Below are positions 1 through 11,797 of a stretch of 64,000 nt of DNA, one piece after another. The position numbers and the translations under genes are program-made. The notes below the pieces were generated by a model. It made no database searches. It had not been told where the DNA came from and worked only from the letters and a program-made list of their open reading frames with translations. How positions within the stretch are numbered: position 1 is the stretch's first letter; each line of letters begins with the position of its first letter. The stretch spans positions 45,555,375-45,619,374 of the forward strand of contig CM061142.1 of the NCBI GenBank assembly GCA_030789695.1. The letters are read 5' to 3'. This DNA comes from Scilla litardierei. Taxonomy: Eukaryota > Streptophyta > Magnoliopsida > Asparagales > Asparagaceae.

Positions 1-848
1 AAAAATAGTAGGGTACTGTGCTTGTTGCTGGGAGAAACAAAAAGAGACTGGGTTTTTGAAATAAGAATATGGCTATTAGGTTGCTGCTGTGCTTTTGATA
101 GCCTAGGGTTGTTTTAATATTATAAGTTGAGGATGCTTAAAAATAACACGTGAATGGCTTCTCCCTGGGTTGAGTTTATAATTTAAAATTAGAGTGAGGA
201 GGCTTGCACACGGGTAGAGAGAGGGGACGGTGGGGAGAACGGGTCAGCGGTTGATGCGAAACGTGGGGGCGTGGAGATGAAAGGGGGGTTCAGTTGGTTA
301 AAGGGGTTAGGATTTGATCTCATAAGATTTGTTCCCAGATTCTCAAAGGATTTAAATCAATTAATAGTTATAAGAGGCAACTAATAAGTTTTGCCTCAAA
401 AGCCCTGTCGTTTCATAACTTGGTTTTGTAGTGGGTTTTTTTAACTAAAAACTTTAATACAACCAGATTTTAAGCTAGGTTAGGTTGAATAAGTCACAAA
501 AATAATATATCTATTAAGCTAATAAATAATAATAGATTATAACAAGTTTGTGTCCCAACGTCTAAAAATTACAACGAAGGCACCGGAGTGATCGCGCCTT
601 CGCGAGAGTCGCAGATACAGGGTCCAACTACGCCTCTAGGATACGGAACAACAACAATACAACCAAATATGAAAACACTCATACGCAACAACATACGCAC
701 TAAAATACGCACGGCCGGAAGGTGGCCGTTACATTGTCTCTCATCACCCCTAAGGTAGGATTCCATCTCTAACTAGTATTAGAGTGCATGCTTAGTTTCA
801 TGGTTGTTATTGTTGTTGTTGTGGTTTTACCTTTTCTTAAGTTAAATT
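1..848. other. No recognisable gene; probable old LTR-type sequence
   Basis: I see no supported gene here. The stretch is AT-rich with a G-rich patch around 180-290, and every open frame is short and unlike any family I know. Because the next 3 kb contain worn gypsy LTR sequence, this may be the outer part of the same degraded material, but nothing in it proves that. Confidence 0.4.
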
Positions 849-1052
849 CTGAGTTTTGTATGGTTTTGTGCGTTGAGCAATTCTGAGTTTTGTATGGTTT
901 TGTACGTTGAGCAATTCTGAGTTTTGTATGGTTTTGTGCGGTGAGCAATCCTGAGTTTTGTATGGTTGTGCGCAGTGAGCAATCCTAAGTTTTGTATGGT
1001 TATGCGCGGTGAGCAATCCTGAGTTTTGTATGGTTGTGCGCAGTGAGCAATT
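849..1052 (+). repeat. 34-bp minisatellite, six tandem copies
   Basis: Six head-to-tail copies of a 34-bp unit start at 849, 883, 917, 951, 985 and 1019. Each begins CTGAGTTTTGTATGG and closes with GAGCAAT followed by C or T. Spacing is exactly 34 bp throughout. The first three copies read TTTTGTGCG or similar in the middle; the last three read TTGTGCGCAG or close variants, so two subtypes are visible. No coding function is suggested. Confidence 0.9.
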
Positions 1053-2934
1053 TTGGACAGATTTACTTGCTGATTGTTCTACTTAGTCCTTCTAATCTAG
1101 ACTTGAGTTTGCTCTGAAAATTTTATGGCCTAAAGATTTGACCGTTACCTATAAGCTTCATGTTTAGAACATTTGTTAATTCAGATTTCAATTAGGAGTA
1201 AAAATTCAATCTTTACAACATGTCGGAATTTCATCCAGTCTGGACACAGTTTGGCAAAACGTAGATAGTCCCTGCATACTCCATAGAAATTGATGATCTT
1301 GGTCTCGTTAGAAAGATAACAACTTTTTCTACAACTTTTCGTGAGTCTACATTTTTGAGATTCTAACTGCAACATGTCTTAATCTAGCAATCTTTACAGC
1401 TCTTAAAATCTGTCTAAAAACAGATTTGACAGGTCTTACCAAACAATTCACCATAAATCACTCAGTTCATATTTCTGCATAAAAATTTATAGGTGAATCC
1501 AGAACAAGTATATCTACAACTTTCATTTATATTGTATGTGCATGTTTGATACAAAATTATGGAGAAATTTGCTATTTAATCTAACTGTTCTGCTTTTCCA
1601 GCAAGCTGAAAGTTTTGAATGTTGTTTTAAGCTCTTTTGAGGTTAATCTTGCCATTAGTGTTGTTAATTGTTGCTGTTATATGGTAAGATGTGGTTTATG
1701 TTCTGACACATGCAAATGATGATGTGAATTTGATTATATGTTTCATGTATATTATGAGAAATGAGAAAGGGAATGCACAAGGTGATGCATGTCCCAAATG
1801 TGGTAAAACGTGGAAAGAAAAGAAATGGAAAGTATTATGTTTCATGAAAATGACTAAGTCCTCTTAAAGGAGGGTGACATGGGGTTTGGGGAAAAAACGG
1901 GTAAATTAAAGGAGTTAAGGAGCGGACAGATGATATGAATTCTCACCCGATGTGTCACTCCCGGAAGGGGGAGTTGAGAGGGTTGGAGGGGCCGGTGGTG
2001 TGCTCGTGTCGCATCATGTCTGGTAATTGATGGTTTTCTCCGTTTTCCACAGAAAAACCGAGATGAGTCTCGTTCTAGTGCCTTGCCCCGTTCGGGCACA
2101 GAGTTACGAGAGGCCCTCCAGTGCTCGTGTTGCTGGTTGCGGTACCACTTTTCACCCACCCTGGGTGAAGTCCGGCTCCTTAGCGTCCTACGATTTATCC
2201 AGGTTCCAAAATGCTAACCAATGAATTAATTATTAACCCTCATGATTCTTGTAGCAATGGTAAATGTATGTGTTGTTTACTTGTGTTTCTTTATTATGGT
2301 TCTTTTATGTTGTATACCATTGTTGTACACCTTGCCTGTTGCACGTGCACGCTTTCACATGTTCATAACTATAGTTGTTACTTCCTTTACTACAGTAGAT
2401 GTTTTTGCCATGACATACACTCTGCCTGCTCACGTGCACCCTTTCCACACTTCATGTAAGGACTAGTTGAGATATGGAATTCCTACTGGGTCACGCGTTG
2501 ACGTGTCCCACCGTGGACTTTTCAGGTGTTGATGATGGAGTTGGTTGATGGCTAGGATGTGGAGCAGTGGAGTTCTGTGGATGAGTTAGGTTGGGATGAC
2601 GAGGGGTGAGGAGAGGGTGTTTGTACTCTTGGGATTTTTGTTTGGGTAGTGAGAGATGTTGATGGTGGATGTATGTACAGATGGATGATGTATACAAATC
2701 AAACTTTTCTTTGGGATTAGTTGTTGTACAGTTTTCCTCAGTGTTTCTTTCTGTATTTATGTTATTGGTTGCTTGGTTGTGCTTTGGGAACATTACAGGT
2801 ACTACCCCAGCAGTGCGCAGTGGACCTGCTGCTTGTGTTTTTAATTTTGTATTTCCTTCGTAACACTTGCTGCTTCAGGAATACCTGATACGGATTTGTA
2901 CTTATCGGGTATCCCGGGGAGCGGGGTGTTACAC
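1053..2934 (+). mobile_element. Degraded Tekay-like gypsy LTR, 3' end at 2934
   Basis: The stretch ends in GGAGCGGGGTGTTACA at 2919-2934, the style of 3' LTR end (TG...CA with a GGGGTGT or GGGCGTGA run) seen in Tekay/Del chromoviruses and close to the end of the intact Tekay LTRs at 19650 and 27668. A block around 2098-2190 (GAGTTACGAGAGG to the CACCCTGGGTG segment) recurs in diverged form at 2944-3040. No gag or pol is attached. The left boundary is not resolved, and it may be two nested fragments. Known family habit and terminal motif support the call; the class assignment is inference. Confidence 0.5.
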
Positions 2935-3783
2935 GTAAGGGGGAGTTACAAGAGGCCTCTCTAGTGCCCGTGTCGCTTGTTGAGGTATCACTTTCTGCCC
3001 CACCCTGGGTGGAGTCTAGCTCCTTAGTCGCCCTGCAATTTACACGTATTCCCAATTGTGAATTCAAATGATAAATTAATTATTTTTAATTCATGTTACT
3101 CCATGTTCGTTGTACCTCCCAATTCTTTTATAATTCTTAATGTTACTTTATGTATCCAAAAAATAACTGGTGACCCTTTTTGACTTTTATACCACCTTTA
3201 GATATGTAGTCCGGTTCTAAATTGGGCCCTACCTAGTTTAGTTAGGATTCCTACTAGGGTTACGTGTTGACGTGTCCCATTATATTTTAGGTCCTGAGGT
3301 AGTGACACCAGAGTCAGGACGTGTGTAGACTTCTACTTCTTCCTCTCCTCAGGTATAGCTGGAGACATCAGATGGAGAGTTGGTCCACCTGGACTTCACT
3401 GGGTTAGATTAGGGAGTGCGTTGTACGAGTGTGGACACCTTTTGGGTTTCTTGAGATTGGATTTCCCTTTTTGTTCTACCCCTTTTTGTTGTACTTTTGG
3501 TACCCGTTGGTACTTGTACAAAGATGTATAATGTATCTTGTATAATGATGTTCAGTACAGTTTACTTTTCAGTACTTACAGTTTTAAGTTTTGTTAGAGC
3601 ATTGTATTTCTTACTCTTTTGTACTTTTCCAGTGTATCGCAGTGGCCTGCTTAGATAATTTTATTCTAACCACAATCAAAGCCTAGTAGTATTTGGACGT
3701 TAGGGGCTCGAAGCCCAGTGTCTGAATACTACAGCGGCCTAGTCCACCTCGTATCTCCTGTATCTGGAAGAGTGGGGCGTGAC
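2935..3783 (+). mobile_element. Second degraded Tekay-like LTR fragment
   Basis: This begins with the diverged copy of the GAGTTAC...CACCCTGGGTGGAGTC block also found at 2098-2190 and ends in AGTGGGGCGTGACAC near 3783. Both fragments share a TTGACGTGTCCCA motif (2501 region and 3268 region). They therefore look like 3' parts of two related LTRs in the same orientation, with no internal region left between them. A truncated solo-LTR tandem is the simplest reading; recombination between LTRs is an alternative. Confidence 0.5.
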
Positions 3784-4034
3784 ACGGTCCCTTCGTCTTA
3801 CGACCGACGACGTATGGTCGTTTGGTAGCAAGGAGTACGGCCCCTTCGTCTTACGACAGACGACATAAGGTCGTTCGGTAGCGAGGGGCATGGCCCCTTC
3901 ATCTCATGGCTGAAGACAAGGGTTGTTCGGTAGCGAGGGACATAGTCCCTTCATCTTACAGCCGACGACAAGGGTCATTCGGTTGCCAAGAGGTGGCCCT
4001 TCGACTTACATCCGACGGCATGGGTTGTTTGCGT
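3784..4034. repeat. Tandem repeat of about 52-53 bp, five copies
   Basis: Units start near 3785, 3838, 3891, 3943 and 3995. Each carries CCCTTCRTCTTACRRC, then GACGAC or a variant, then GGTCGTTCGGTAGCGAGG. The first two copies are close to one another and the last is partial. The array lies at the downstream (3') side of a minus-strand gypsy gag relic and was probably part of that element's untranslated internal region, as tandem repeats are common in Tat-group elements. That placement is inference. Confidence 0.8.
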
Positions 4035-4499
4035 CACTTCCAATCGAGTCACCATGGAGAGAACCTTGTCATTTTGCTCTTTTCTAGGGGTTCCCGTAGA
4101 TTCAAAATGCCTCCGAAGATGAATTTGAGCGTAGATGGAATAATCCCCTCAAGGTTCAATAGGTATACATGCCAAATGAAGTGAGTATTTTTTTTGAGGA
4201 AAACTAAACTTTATTCATTCAAAAAGTTTAAACAACTAACAACAGAAAAACTCGTACATGTGTTTTTATTCCTCAAGGAGTTAGTCATACCTGGTGTTAT
4301 TTGAACTTCCCCTGCTATTCATCTAGAAGTTTTAATCGACGACTTCGATGACTGGTGATCCCGTCATCGGCCTCTTGTTCTTTGGCTTTAAGGCTCCTTC
4401 TTTTGTTTGAGTGTCGTCGCTAGACCTATTCAGATGACCATGCTTAACAAGAGCTTCAATCTCTTCCTTCAGGGTCTAGTAATCATCTGGCTATTATCG

Positions 4500-5882
4500 T
4501 TGTGATACCTACAGAATTTCAAGTCATCCCTTTTTTCATACCTGTTCTTTTGTTTAGGAACAGGTTCATTGACAAGTCTCTCTTGTTGAGCATATGCCAG
4601 GACATCGGCCTTAGAGGCTTTCGTCCTGGCATAAGCCTCGCTAGTCGGGCGCTCATTACTTCCGGGACTCTTATCCCTTCACCGCCAGTCTCGGGATTCT
4701 CGACAGGGGCTCCTCGGGGTCGTCCTTCTCACCTTTTTTCTTCCTGGCACTTAGGGGTGCACTTCTTTTTAGCGTTGAGTGCTTCTTCCAAATTCATGAA
4801 CCGATCTGTCGTATTGAATAGCTATTCGAGATTGCTTGGCAGAAATTGATGAAGATATTTCAACAGATCTTCATTGTGAACTCCTTGAGTGAGTAGTGCG
4901 GTGATGGCATCATCTGGGCTGTCTTCAACTTGCAGCCTTTTTTCGTTGAAGCACTTATAAAATCCTGAAGCGACTCTTTCTCCACTCACTCCAAAGTAAA
5001 GCTGTGAGATGATTTTCGCTTGGGGCGTCATCTTGCTATGAATTTCCTGCAAAAAATTTGAGACAAGTCGTCAAATGACCCGATGCTATTATTGGGTAAT
5101 CTCTTGTACCACTCGTCCGCTGCCTTTGTCAATGTGGTATAAAAAGCTCGACAGATGTATGGCTCGTGAGCTCCATGTAGCTCCATCACACATTGGTATC
5201 CTACGGGTCACCTGTGCCCTACAAAGGTGAAATTTTGAACTTGGAGAGTCGTGGAGTAGATGTGATGTTCTCCTTCAAAGGAGTACGCCAGTTAGCAGGA
5301 AGGACAAGTGGAACGTGTTCCTCCCCGCGACACGGAGGAGAGGCACTGAAAGACTGGAAGGGGTTTCCTTCCCTCTCCATTCTCTTTTGGCCAGTCGCGG
5401 CCCTGGTGGGACTAATACTGTGGTCTTAGGTGAGGTGATCTCTCACTTGATCTATAACGGTGCGAGTGATTCGCCCGTTGTTGGAGGGCCCCTGACCCAT
5501 AAGATGTCTGGAGGAACGGTTGTTGTTCCCCAGCTTTCCTTTCCGTTGAGATGTAGGATGGTATTGAGCTGTAGGTTGACATGTCGCTCAGGCCCTTGCT
5601 CGCCAGCCCTCGGGTTCCTGGGAGTAGCTCGCCCTGCTACTGGTGCTTGTGTTGGAGGGGGGGGGGGGTTTGCTCCTCGGCCACATGTCGTGAATGTTCG
5701 ATGTTTTGCTAAATACCGGTGGCCAATACTGCAAGGCTGTCATTGACCGATTGAGTGAACTTGTCGAATTGTTTACGAGTAACCAAGTGTACGTTGGGCA
5801 CTTTTGACAAAGATCCAGAATCTTCGGCTTCTTCATTTTGAGCGTTAAGGATTGGTCCAGTGTTGTCGGGTCCAGTCGACAT
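4500..5882 (-). pseudogene. gag: Gag polyprotein relic of element R
   Basis: The start codon at 5882-5880 opens a frame beginning MSTGPDNTGP, with an LVTRKQFDKF stretch soon after and a TAG where Gln is expected about 55 codons in. A retrotransposon-gag (PF03732-like) core is visible at about 5170-5050: CRAFYTTLTKAADEWYKRLP followed by an SIGSFDDL segment. Downstream, 5000-4840 encodes VEDSPDDAI and LHQFLPSN, then LEEALNAKKK, in shifted frames. Several stops and frameshifts separate these blocks, so no full Gag can be made. The zinc-knuckle and protease parts are not evident. Family placement rests on the gag core; decay is directly visible. Confidence 0.65.
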
Positions 5883-5936
5883 GGCTTAAAGGTTGCCTTG
5901 GGATGTAGACTGATTGTTGCCACAGACAGTGCCTAC

Positions 5937-6630
5937 TGTTGACAACTGGTTTCTGTTCAACAGTAACTGGGGCTGGTGTGGATTCCTTGGATGAGGTGAA
6001 GCCTCGTCAGCTGTTGAGGTGGGACCTTTGGTTGGTATAACCAGGGTCGTGGATGAATAAGTTTCGTGTATCGAGTAGGAGCTCGAGCAATCTCATGGTC
6101 GAATATGGCGACCGTTTGACCTTTCAAATGGGTCGTGCCTCAAACGACCTGCACCACAGACAGCCGTTGGGGGGTTGGATCTGGGTTCCGACCCAAATCA
6201 CATTCGATGCTTAAGTTAGTGAGGGCTTAAGAATGGCTCGGGGCTGTCGACCTAAGGGAGATCGTCTTGATTCAGTCACCTCAATCATTTGGAGGAAGAA
6301 ATTTAAGAATGGAAGAAGATGAGTTTGTCAGAGTACCTAGTATACTGTACTGCTATAGTCTATCATTTATTCTGTTTGTTGCTTCTTTATTTATAGATAG
6401 AAGTGTCCCTTCAGTGCGTTGGTGAATAACGGTCTCCAATTATGATGACACAATCATCCCTCATAAGTAGGCATAACCGTTGTCCACTCATCCCGCTATT
6501 TATGAGCCCATTATCAACCGCCTCCTCAAGCCACGAAAACTCAACAGGCAGATGATGTGCAGGGTTTGACCAGGCTAATGTTTAGCGCTCCTTGTGGGGT
6601 TCACGGGCCTAATGGGCCTAGATGTTGACA
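5937..6630 (-). repeat. 5' LTR of element R
   Basis: The segment starts TGTTGACA at 5937 and ends TGTTGACA at 6630, so both strands begin TG and end CA, and it lies directly upstream (minus sense) of the gag start with a leader of about 50 bp. No second copy survives in the window, so the boundaries rest on termini alone. It contains a TATTTATAG box-like run near 6390-6400. Confidence 0.5.
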
Positions 6631-6690
6631 TTTTCCCCTCCTTAAGTGCCGGTCCAAGGATTCAACGAATTGTGATGCATTTTAAAATAA

Positions 6691-6695
6691 ATAAC
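6691..6695. other. Target-site duplication of copia A (left copy)
   Basis: ATAAC lies immediately left of the element and the same five bases lie immediately right at 13287-13291. A 5-bp duplication is normal for LTR retrotransposon integration and fixes both element ends. Confidence 0.92.
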
Positions 6696-6815
6696 TGTTG
6701 TGAAGGGAAAAGTCGGAAAATGTGTGTAGGCGGTTAAGAGCCCATCTACCCTCTTATTTATATCTTTCAATGGTGGGACGGATACCCAATGGGCCTCATG
6801 TGCCCATTTATAACA
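6696..6815 (-). repeat. 3' LTR of copia A
   Basis: The 120-bp LTR begins TGTTGTGAAGGG and ends ATTTATAACA. It matches 13168-13286 along its whole length with scattered substitutions. It contains the CTCTTATTTATA promoter-like run. The short length is unusual for an element carrying a full pol and resembles the LTRs of TRIM elements. Confidence 0.92.
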
Positions 6816-7124
6816 CTTCCCCTTATCCAACCAACATTGAATAAGAAGTGAGTTCTTCAGGATCCGGGTTAGGATAACTGCCTTGTTAAATAAAGAACAG
6901 TTAATCCATAACTTCCCCTGTTTTAGGGATGTGTCTACGGGTGGATACTTCAGGATCCAGAGTCAACGAGGTTGCCTCATCAAAACCTTGACTACGGAAA
7001 ACCCTGTGGGAAAAAACCAGTAGCCAAGGGAAAAGAGTACAACTCTGCAGTTGAGTCCCCCTTATCTGACCAAGCTTCAGGCTTGCAGATTTCCTATGAA
7101 TCTATACATCAGTCTCCTATGTAT

Positions 7125-10100
7125 CTATGAGTTCATAGTCCTTTCATCCTGACCCAGTTTACATTTTCTCACTCTCCTCATCCCAATCCCATATACAAGT
7201 TTCTCAAAGATATTAGTAGGCAGGGATTTGGTAAGAAAATCCGCCAAGTTATTACATGATTGGATCTTCTGTACCTCAATCTGCTTTTGCTTCTGAAGGT
7301 CGTGCGTCCAGAAGAACTTGGGGGAGATATGCTTTGTCTTGTCGCCTTTGATGTATCCGTCCTGTAGCTGGGCTATGCATGCTGCATTATCTTCATGGAG
7401 AGGAGTAGGTGCAAGTACGCCGGTCATCAGGCCGGTGGAGGTGAGAATGTGCTGGATCATAGAGCGTAGCCAGAAACTCTCCTTGCTTGCTTCATGGATC
7501 GCTAGCAGTTCTGAGTGAGTGGATGAGACGGTTGTCATGGTCTGCTTTACAGATCTCCAGGATATGGCAGTGCCATATGTGAACATGTATCCGGTCTGAG
7601 ACTTCTCTGAATGAGTATCTGACCTGTAACCTGCGTCAGCATAACCAACTAAACCAGTTGATGCCCCTTTCCTGTAGAATAGACCTAAGTCTATAGACAC
7701 TTGGAGGTAGCACAGAAGATGCTTAACTCCGGCCCAGTGCTGCTGTGTAGGTGCAGCACTATATCTGGCTAGTAAGTTGACTGCAAATGCTATGTCAGGG
7801 CGACTGCAGTTAGCCAGGTAAAGGAGTGCACCGATAGCACTTAGATAAGGCACTTCAGGGCCTAGTACTTTGTCCCCCTCTTCCAGCGGCCGGAAGGGGT
7901 CTTTATGCACATCCACTGATCTGACGACCATTGGGGTGCTGAGGGGGGTGGCACTTATCCATCTGAAACTTTTTTAATAAGTTTGATGTGTAAGTCGACT
8001 GATGTAACAGGATTCCATCGTTAAGATGCTCTATTTGAAGACCTAAACAGAATTTTGACTTTTCGAGGTCTTTCATCTCGAATGTTTCTGTCAGACTTCT
8101 AGAAATCTCGGCGATCTCTTTAGGAGATCCGATGAGGTTCAAATTGTCTACATAGACGGCTATAATGACAAATCCTGTTGTCTTTACTCTTATGAAGATG
8201 CAAGGATAGACTGGGTCATTTATAAATCCTTGTTTTGCAAGGAAGTCACTCAGTCTGTTATACCACATCCTTCCGGATTGTTTTAGACCATACAATGATC
8301 TTTGCAGTTTCACAGAGTAGATGTCACGTTCTCTCTCTTTTAGTGCTGCAGGCAAAGAATAACCGTCAGGCAATCTCATATAGATGTCTCGGTTTAGGTT
8401 GCCATATAGGTATGTAGTAAAGATGTCCATAAGCTGCATATCTAAACCCTCTTGGGCTGTTAAGCCAATGAGGAATCGGAAGGTGATCGCGTCCATGACT
8501 GGGGAGTATGTGGCTTCAAAATCCACCACTGGACATTGGGTAAAACCCTACGCTACAAGCCTTGCTTTGTAGCGAACGATCTCATTCTGTTCATTTCGTC
8601 TTTCTAACAAATACACATTTATAACCCACAGGTTTTACACCTTTTGGTGTCCGGACTATAGGTCCGAAGACCTTGCGTTTGGTGAATCCAACTCCACTCC
8701 TATTTCCGCTTTCCACTTTGGACAATCATCGCTGCTTTGACATTCTGTCAGAGAGTGTGGTTCAATATCATCGTCGCAGTACGCGACGTTGATAGCAATA
8801 TTACACGCAAATGTGTCATCTATAGTTGTGCTCTTTCTGTCCCAATACTCTTCAGTTCGTACATAGTATATCGAAACTTCATTTTCTCCCGGTTTTTCCT
8901 CTGTTTGAGAGTTTGGGAGAGATGGGGTAGTAGGACTTATAGTAGCATACTGTGGTGGTATTTGTTTACCATTGCCAAGGGTCCTACTCTTTCGAGGGAC
9001 TTGGTCCTTGGATCCAGGTGGTCGTCCTCTCTTTTTGAGGGGTCCAACCATTTCTGCTGCAGGCGGATTGCATCTATTTTGCGGTATGTCAATCCTAGCT
9101 GGAGTGTTAGCAGCAGGGACGTGCGATCTGACAATCTTCTGGTTGTCAGTAAATTTTATCCGTCAATAGATGGACAGTGTTTTGGATATGGAGAATCTTC
9201 AAGACCTCCTCCTCACACTGGCTTGTGGACGGATCAAAGTGACATAATTTCTTTGTATCCCAAGTGATACAGTCTGAAGCTTCGGGCTTCTTTGTCTGTG
9301 AGCCCAGTCTTGGAAATGATGTTTCATCGAATTCACAGTCTTCTAGACGTGCCTTGAAAACGTCTCCCGTAAGGGGTTCTAGGAATCTAATTATGGAGGG
9401 GTGTCAAACTCAACATAAATGCCTAGGCGACGTTGTGGACCCATCGTTGTCCTTTGTGGTGGTGCTATGGGACGTATACTGCACAACAAAATATTCTCAA
9501 GTGTGAGACAATTGGTGGGGCTCCAAGTGCTAGTTGCATTGGAGAAGATGACTGACCTCCATAGGGTCTTAATTTTATTAAAGATGTAGCATGCAAAATT
9601 GCATGACCACATGCATTCACTGGCAGCTGGGATTGAAGTAATAGTGGACGAGCAATCCATTGCAGTCTCTTAATTAGAGATTCTGCTAACCCGTTTTGGG
9701 TGTGAACATGCGCTACAGGATGTTCGACTTCAATTCCCTGAGCTTGGCAATAGTCTAGAAAGACTTATGACGTAAACTCCCCCGCATTGTCCAGACGAAG
9801 TTTCTTTATCTGGTAGTCGGGGAAGTGGGCCCGTAACTTGATTATCTGAGCTAAAAGCTTAGACAGTGCTAGGTTACGGGTGGACAGTAGACACACATGT
9901 GACCACTTAGTAGATGCGTCAATCAGGACCATAAAGTGCCTGAACGGACCACTTGATGGGTGTATAGGCCCACAAATGTCTCCGTGGATTCTTTCCAGAA
10001 AACTTGGAGATTCCAGGTCCACTTTCAGTGGAGAGGGTCTCGTAATCAGTTTACCCTTGTAACAGGGTGGACATGGGAATTTGTCTTTTTGAAGAATATT

Positions 10101-10622
10101 CAGGTTCTTCAAGTCTATACCCCTTGAGCTCTTTATGATGCGGTACATCATAACAGATCCGGGGTGTCCCAGTCTACTGTGCCAGAGTTGGAATTCTGGT
10201 GTTTGGGGGCACTGCAGGTGCTCCGCCATTGATGTTTCTGGAGTTTGTATACTTGTTTGGTAGAGTCCCGAGGGGAGTCCCTTGAAACGTTCCACAATGG
10301 TTTTTGAACCATTTGTAAGAGATGTTACAAGCAAGTATTCCCTTTCATTTTTCTCGACCGTCTCTAAGTGATATCCGTTTAAACGGATATCTTTAAAGCT
10401 TAGGAGGTTTCGAATGGATTTAGGGGAGTATAACGCATTCTTAAGTGTGATTTGTGTGTTACCGGGGAGCAATATGATTGCTTCCCCTGATCCTGCGATT
10501 ATATTAGCTGGTCCTGAGATTGTTCTCAGTGGACCAGAGTAGCTACTTATGCTCGTGAAGTAGTCTATGTTTTGAAGGATCGAGTGCGTCGATGCACTGT
10601 CCACTAGGCAAATTAATTTCAT
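7125..10622 (-). pseudogene. pol: Copia A pol: protease, integrase, RT, RNase H (frameshifted)
   Basis: Protease-like VDSASTHSIL appears about 10 residues after the Met at 10622. The integrase zinc-binding part follows (LWHSRLGHPGSV... CPPCYKGK), then the first catalytic Asp in IHGDICGP and the second in LRLDNAGEF, down to 9765. From 9660 to 8600 the integrase C-terminal part survives only in broken frames. RT occupies 8529-7903 with AVYVDN where the active site needs YVDD. RNase H occupies 7931-7125, with SRPDIAFAVNLLARYS, YADAGYRS, HEDNAACIA and HISPKFFWTHDLQ, and a clean stop at 7125. In a living element this polyprotein makes and integrates the cDNA; here the frame breaks and the Asp-to-Asn change would abolish it. 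Confidence 0.9.
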
Positions 10623-10780
10623 ATCTATATAAAGAAAGACATTTAAGCAGTAAATAATATGAAAAGAAAAAATCTACTTTCATTTAACATGCTCAAAAAA
10701 TATTGTTTGACATTGAATAAAAACTAGATACGATGCATGAAAAGAAGATACATTGCTAGTAGATAAAAATGGTCAATAAC

Positions 10781-11797
10781 TAGAGAGTGTCAACTCCCAT
10801 GAAGTCTTCAGGACTCCATGAGGTCTCTGGCAACGCTGCGCTCTCAATCAGGTTTGTCTCAGCTTGAGGCTTGAGGCTTGCCTGGTAGAGGTCCTGGAGG
10901 TGTTTCTGGGTGCGGCAGATTCTGGACCAGCGGCCCGTCATTCCGCATTTGGAGAACTTATCCTCCCAGTCTTTCTTGGGAGTACCACCTTTTGACGTCC
11001 ACTTCTGCTTCTTTTACACGAACTTCTGGTTCTGAGGAGGAGCTTGGGGAGTGGCCTTCTTCCGCTTCTTCTGTTCTTTCCATTTCTGGAATTTTGCCTT
11101 CTTGTCCATCTTCTTCTTCTGGGAAGACAGGATGTGGGCCTCTGCAGGAGGTGGCAGTGGAACGGAGCCAGGAGGACGCAGGTTGTGAGTAGAAACCAAC
11201 AAATCTCTGTTGTTCAGCTATTAGCAGACATGAAAGCAGATCAGAGTACTTCGTGAACTTCCTCTCACTGTATTGTTGCATAAGGATCATGTCCTTCTCG
11301 TGGAAAGACGTGAACGTCTTTTCCAGCAATATTTTCTCCGTCACCGTTTCACTACAAAACTTCAGGCGTGAGGTGATACGGAAGAGTGATGTGTTGTACT
11401 ACGCTACGGATTTGTAATCATGTATGCGGAGGTGAGTCCATTCGTACTGCGCACTGGGGAGTATGACATCTCTTTGATGTATGTACCTCTCCTCAAGTGC
11501 GTCCCACAGCTCGTAAGGATCCTCTACAGTGAGGTACTCGTCCTTCAGGGTCGAGTCTAAATGTTTCCTGATATAGATAATGGTTTTCGCCTTTAGTATA
11601 TCGGAAACTTCCTCTGTATGAGGTGCTTCTTTAGAAGCATCCTTGTCGGGTGAGGCAGTACTTGTTGTTGCCTTCTCAGTTTGTGTGAGACTGAACCCAT
11701 GAGATTGCAGATGGAACTTCAGGTCCAACTGCCAACTCAAGTAGTTCGACCCATCGGCCTTCAGGACCGAAAAGTCGACATTCGCAAGTCTGGCCAT
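10781..11797 (-). pseudogene. gag: Copia A gag (stop and frameshift)
   Basis: The start is the ATG at 11797-11795 (MARLANVDFSVL), followed by SNYLSWQLDLKFHL typical of copia capsid (UBN2/gag-like), then IYIRKHLD and YELWDALEERY. A TAG at 11396-11398 falls inside the capsid, right before a region that continues in the same frame (KTFTSFHEKDMILMQQYSER). A frameshift near 11195 moves the basic, lysine-rich segment (QKWKEQKKRKK) to another frame. The knuckle is damaged: only the second Cys and the last Cys remain around KCGMTGRWSRIC, whereas the sister element B keeps CHRCGMTGHWSRVC. The frame ends at 10781. Confidence 0.85.

Larger units (their letters stand above)
3784..6630 (-). mobile_element. 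Truncated Tat-like Ty3/gypsy element (R)
   Basis: Read on the minus strand, this contains a 5' LTR (5937-6630), a short leader, a decayed gag (start 5882) and a repeat-rich tail, then stops at the Tekay-like LTR relic at 3783. There is no protease, reverse transcriptase, integrase or 3' LTR. The gag is of the type found in Tat-group elements (Ogre/Retand/RIRE2-like). The tRNA matching its primer site was not recognised. The element is a remnant and cannot be autonomous. Confidence 0.6.
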
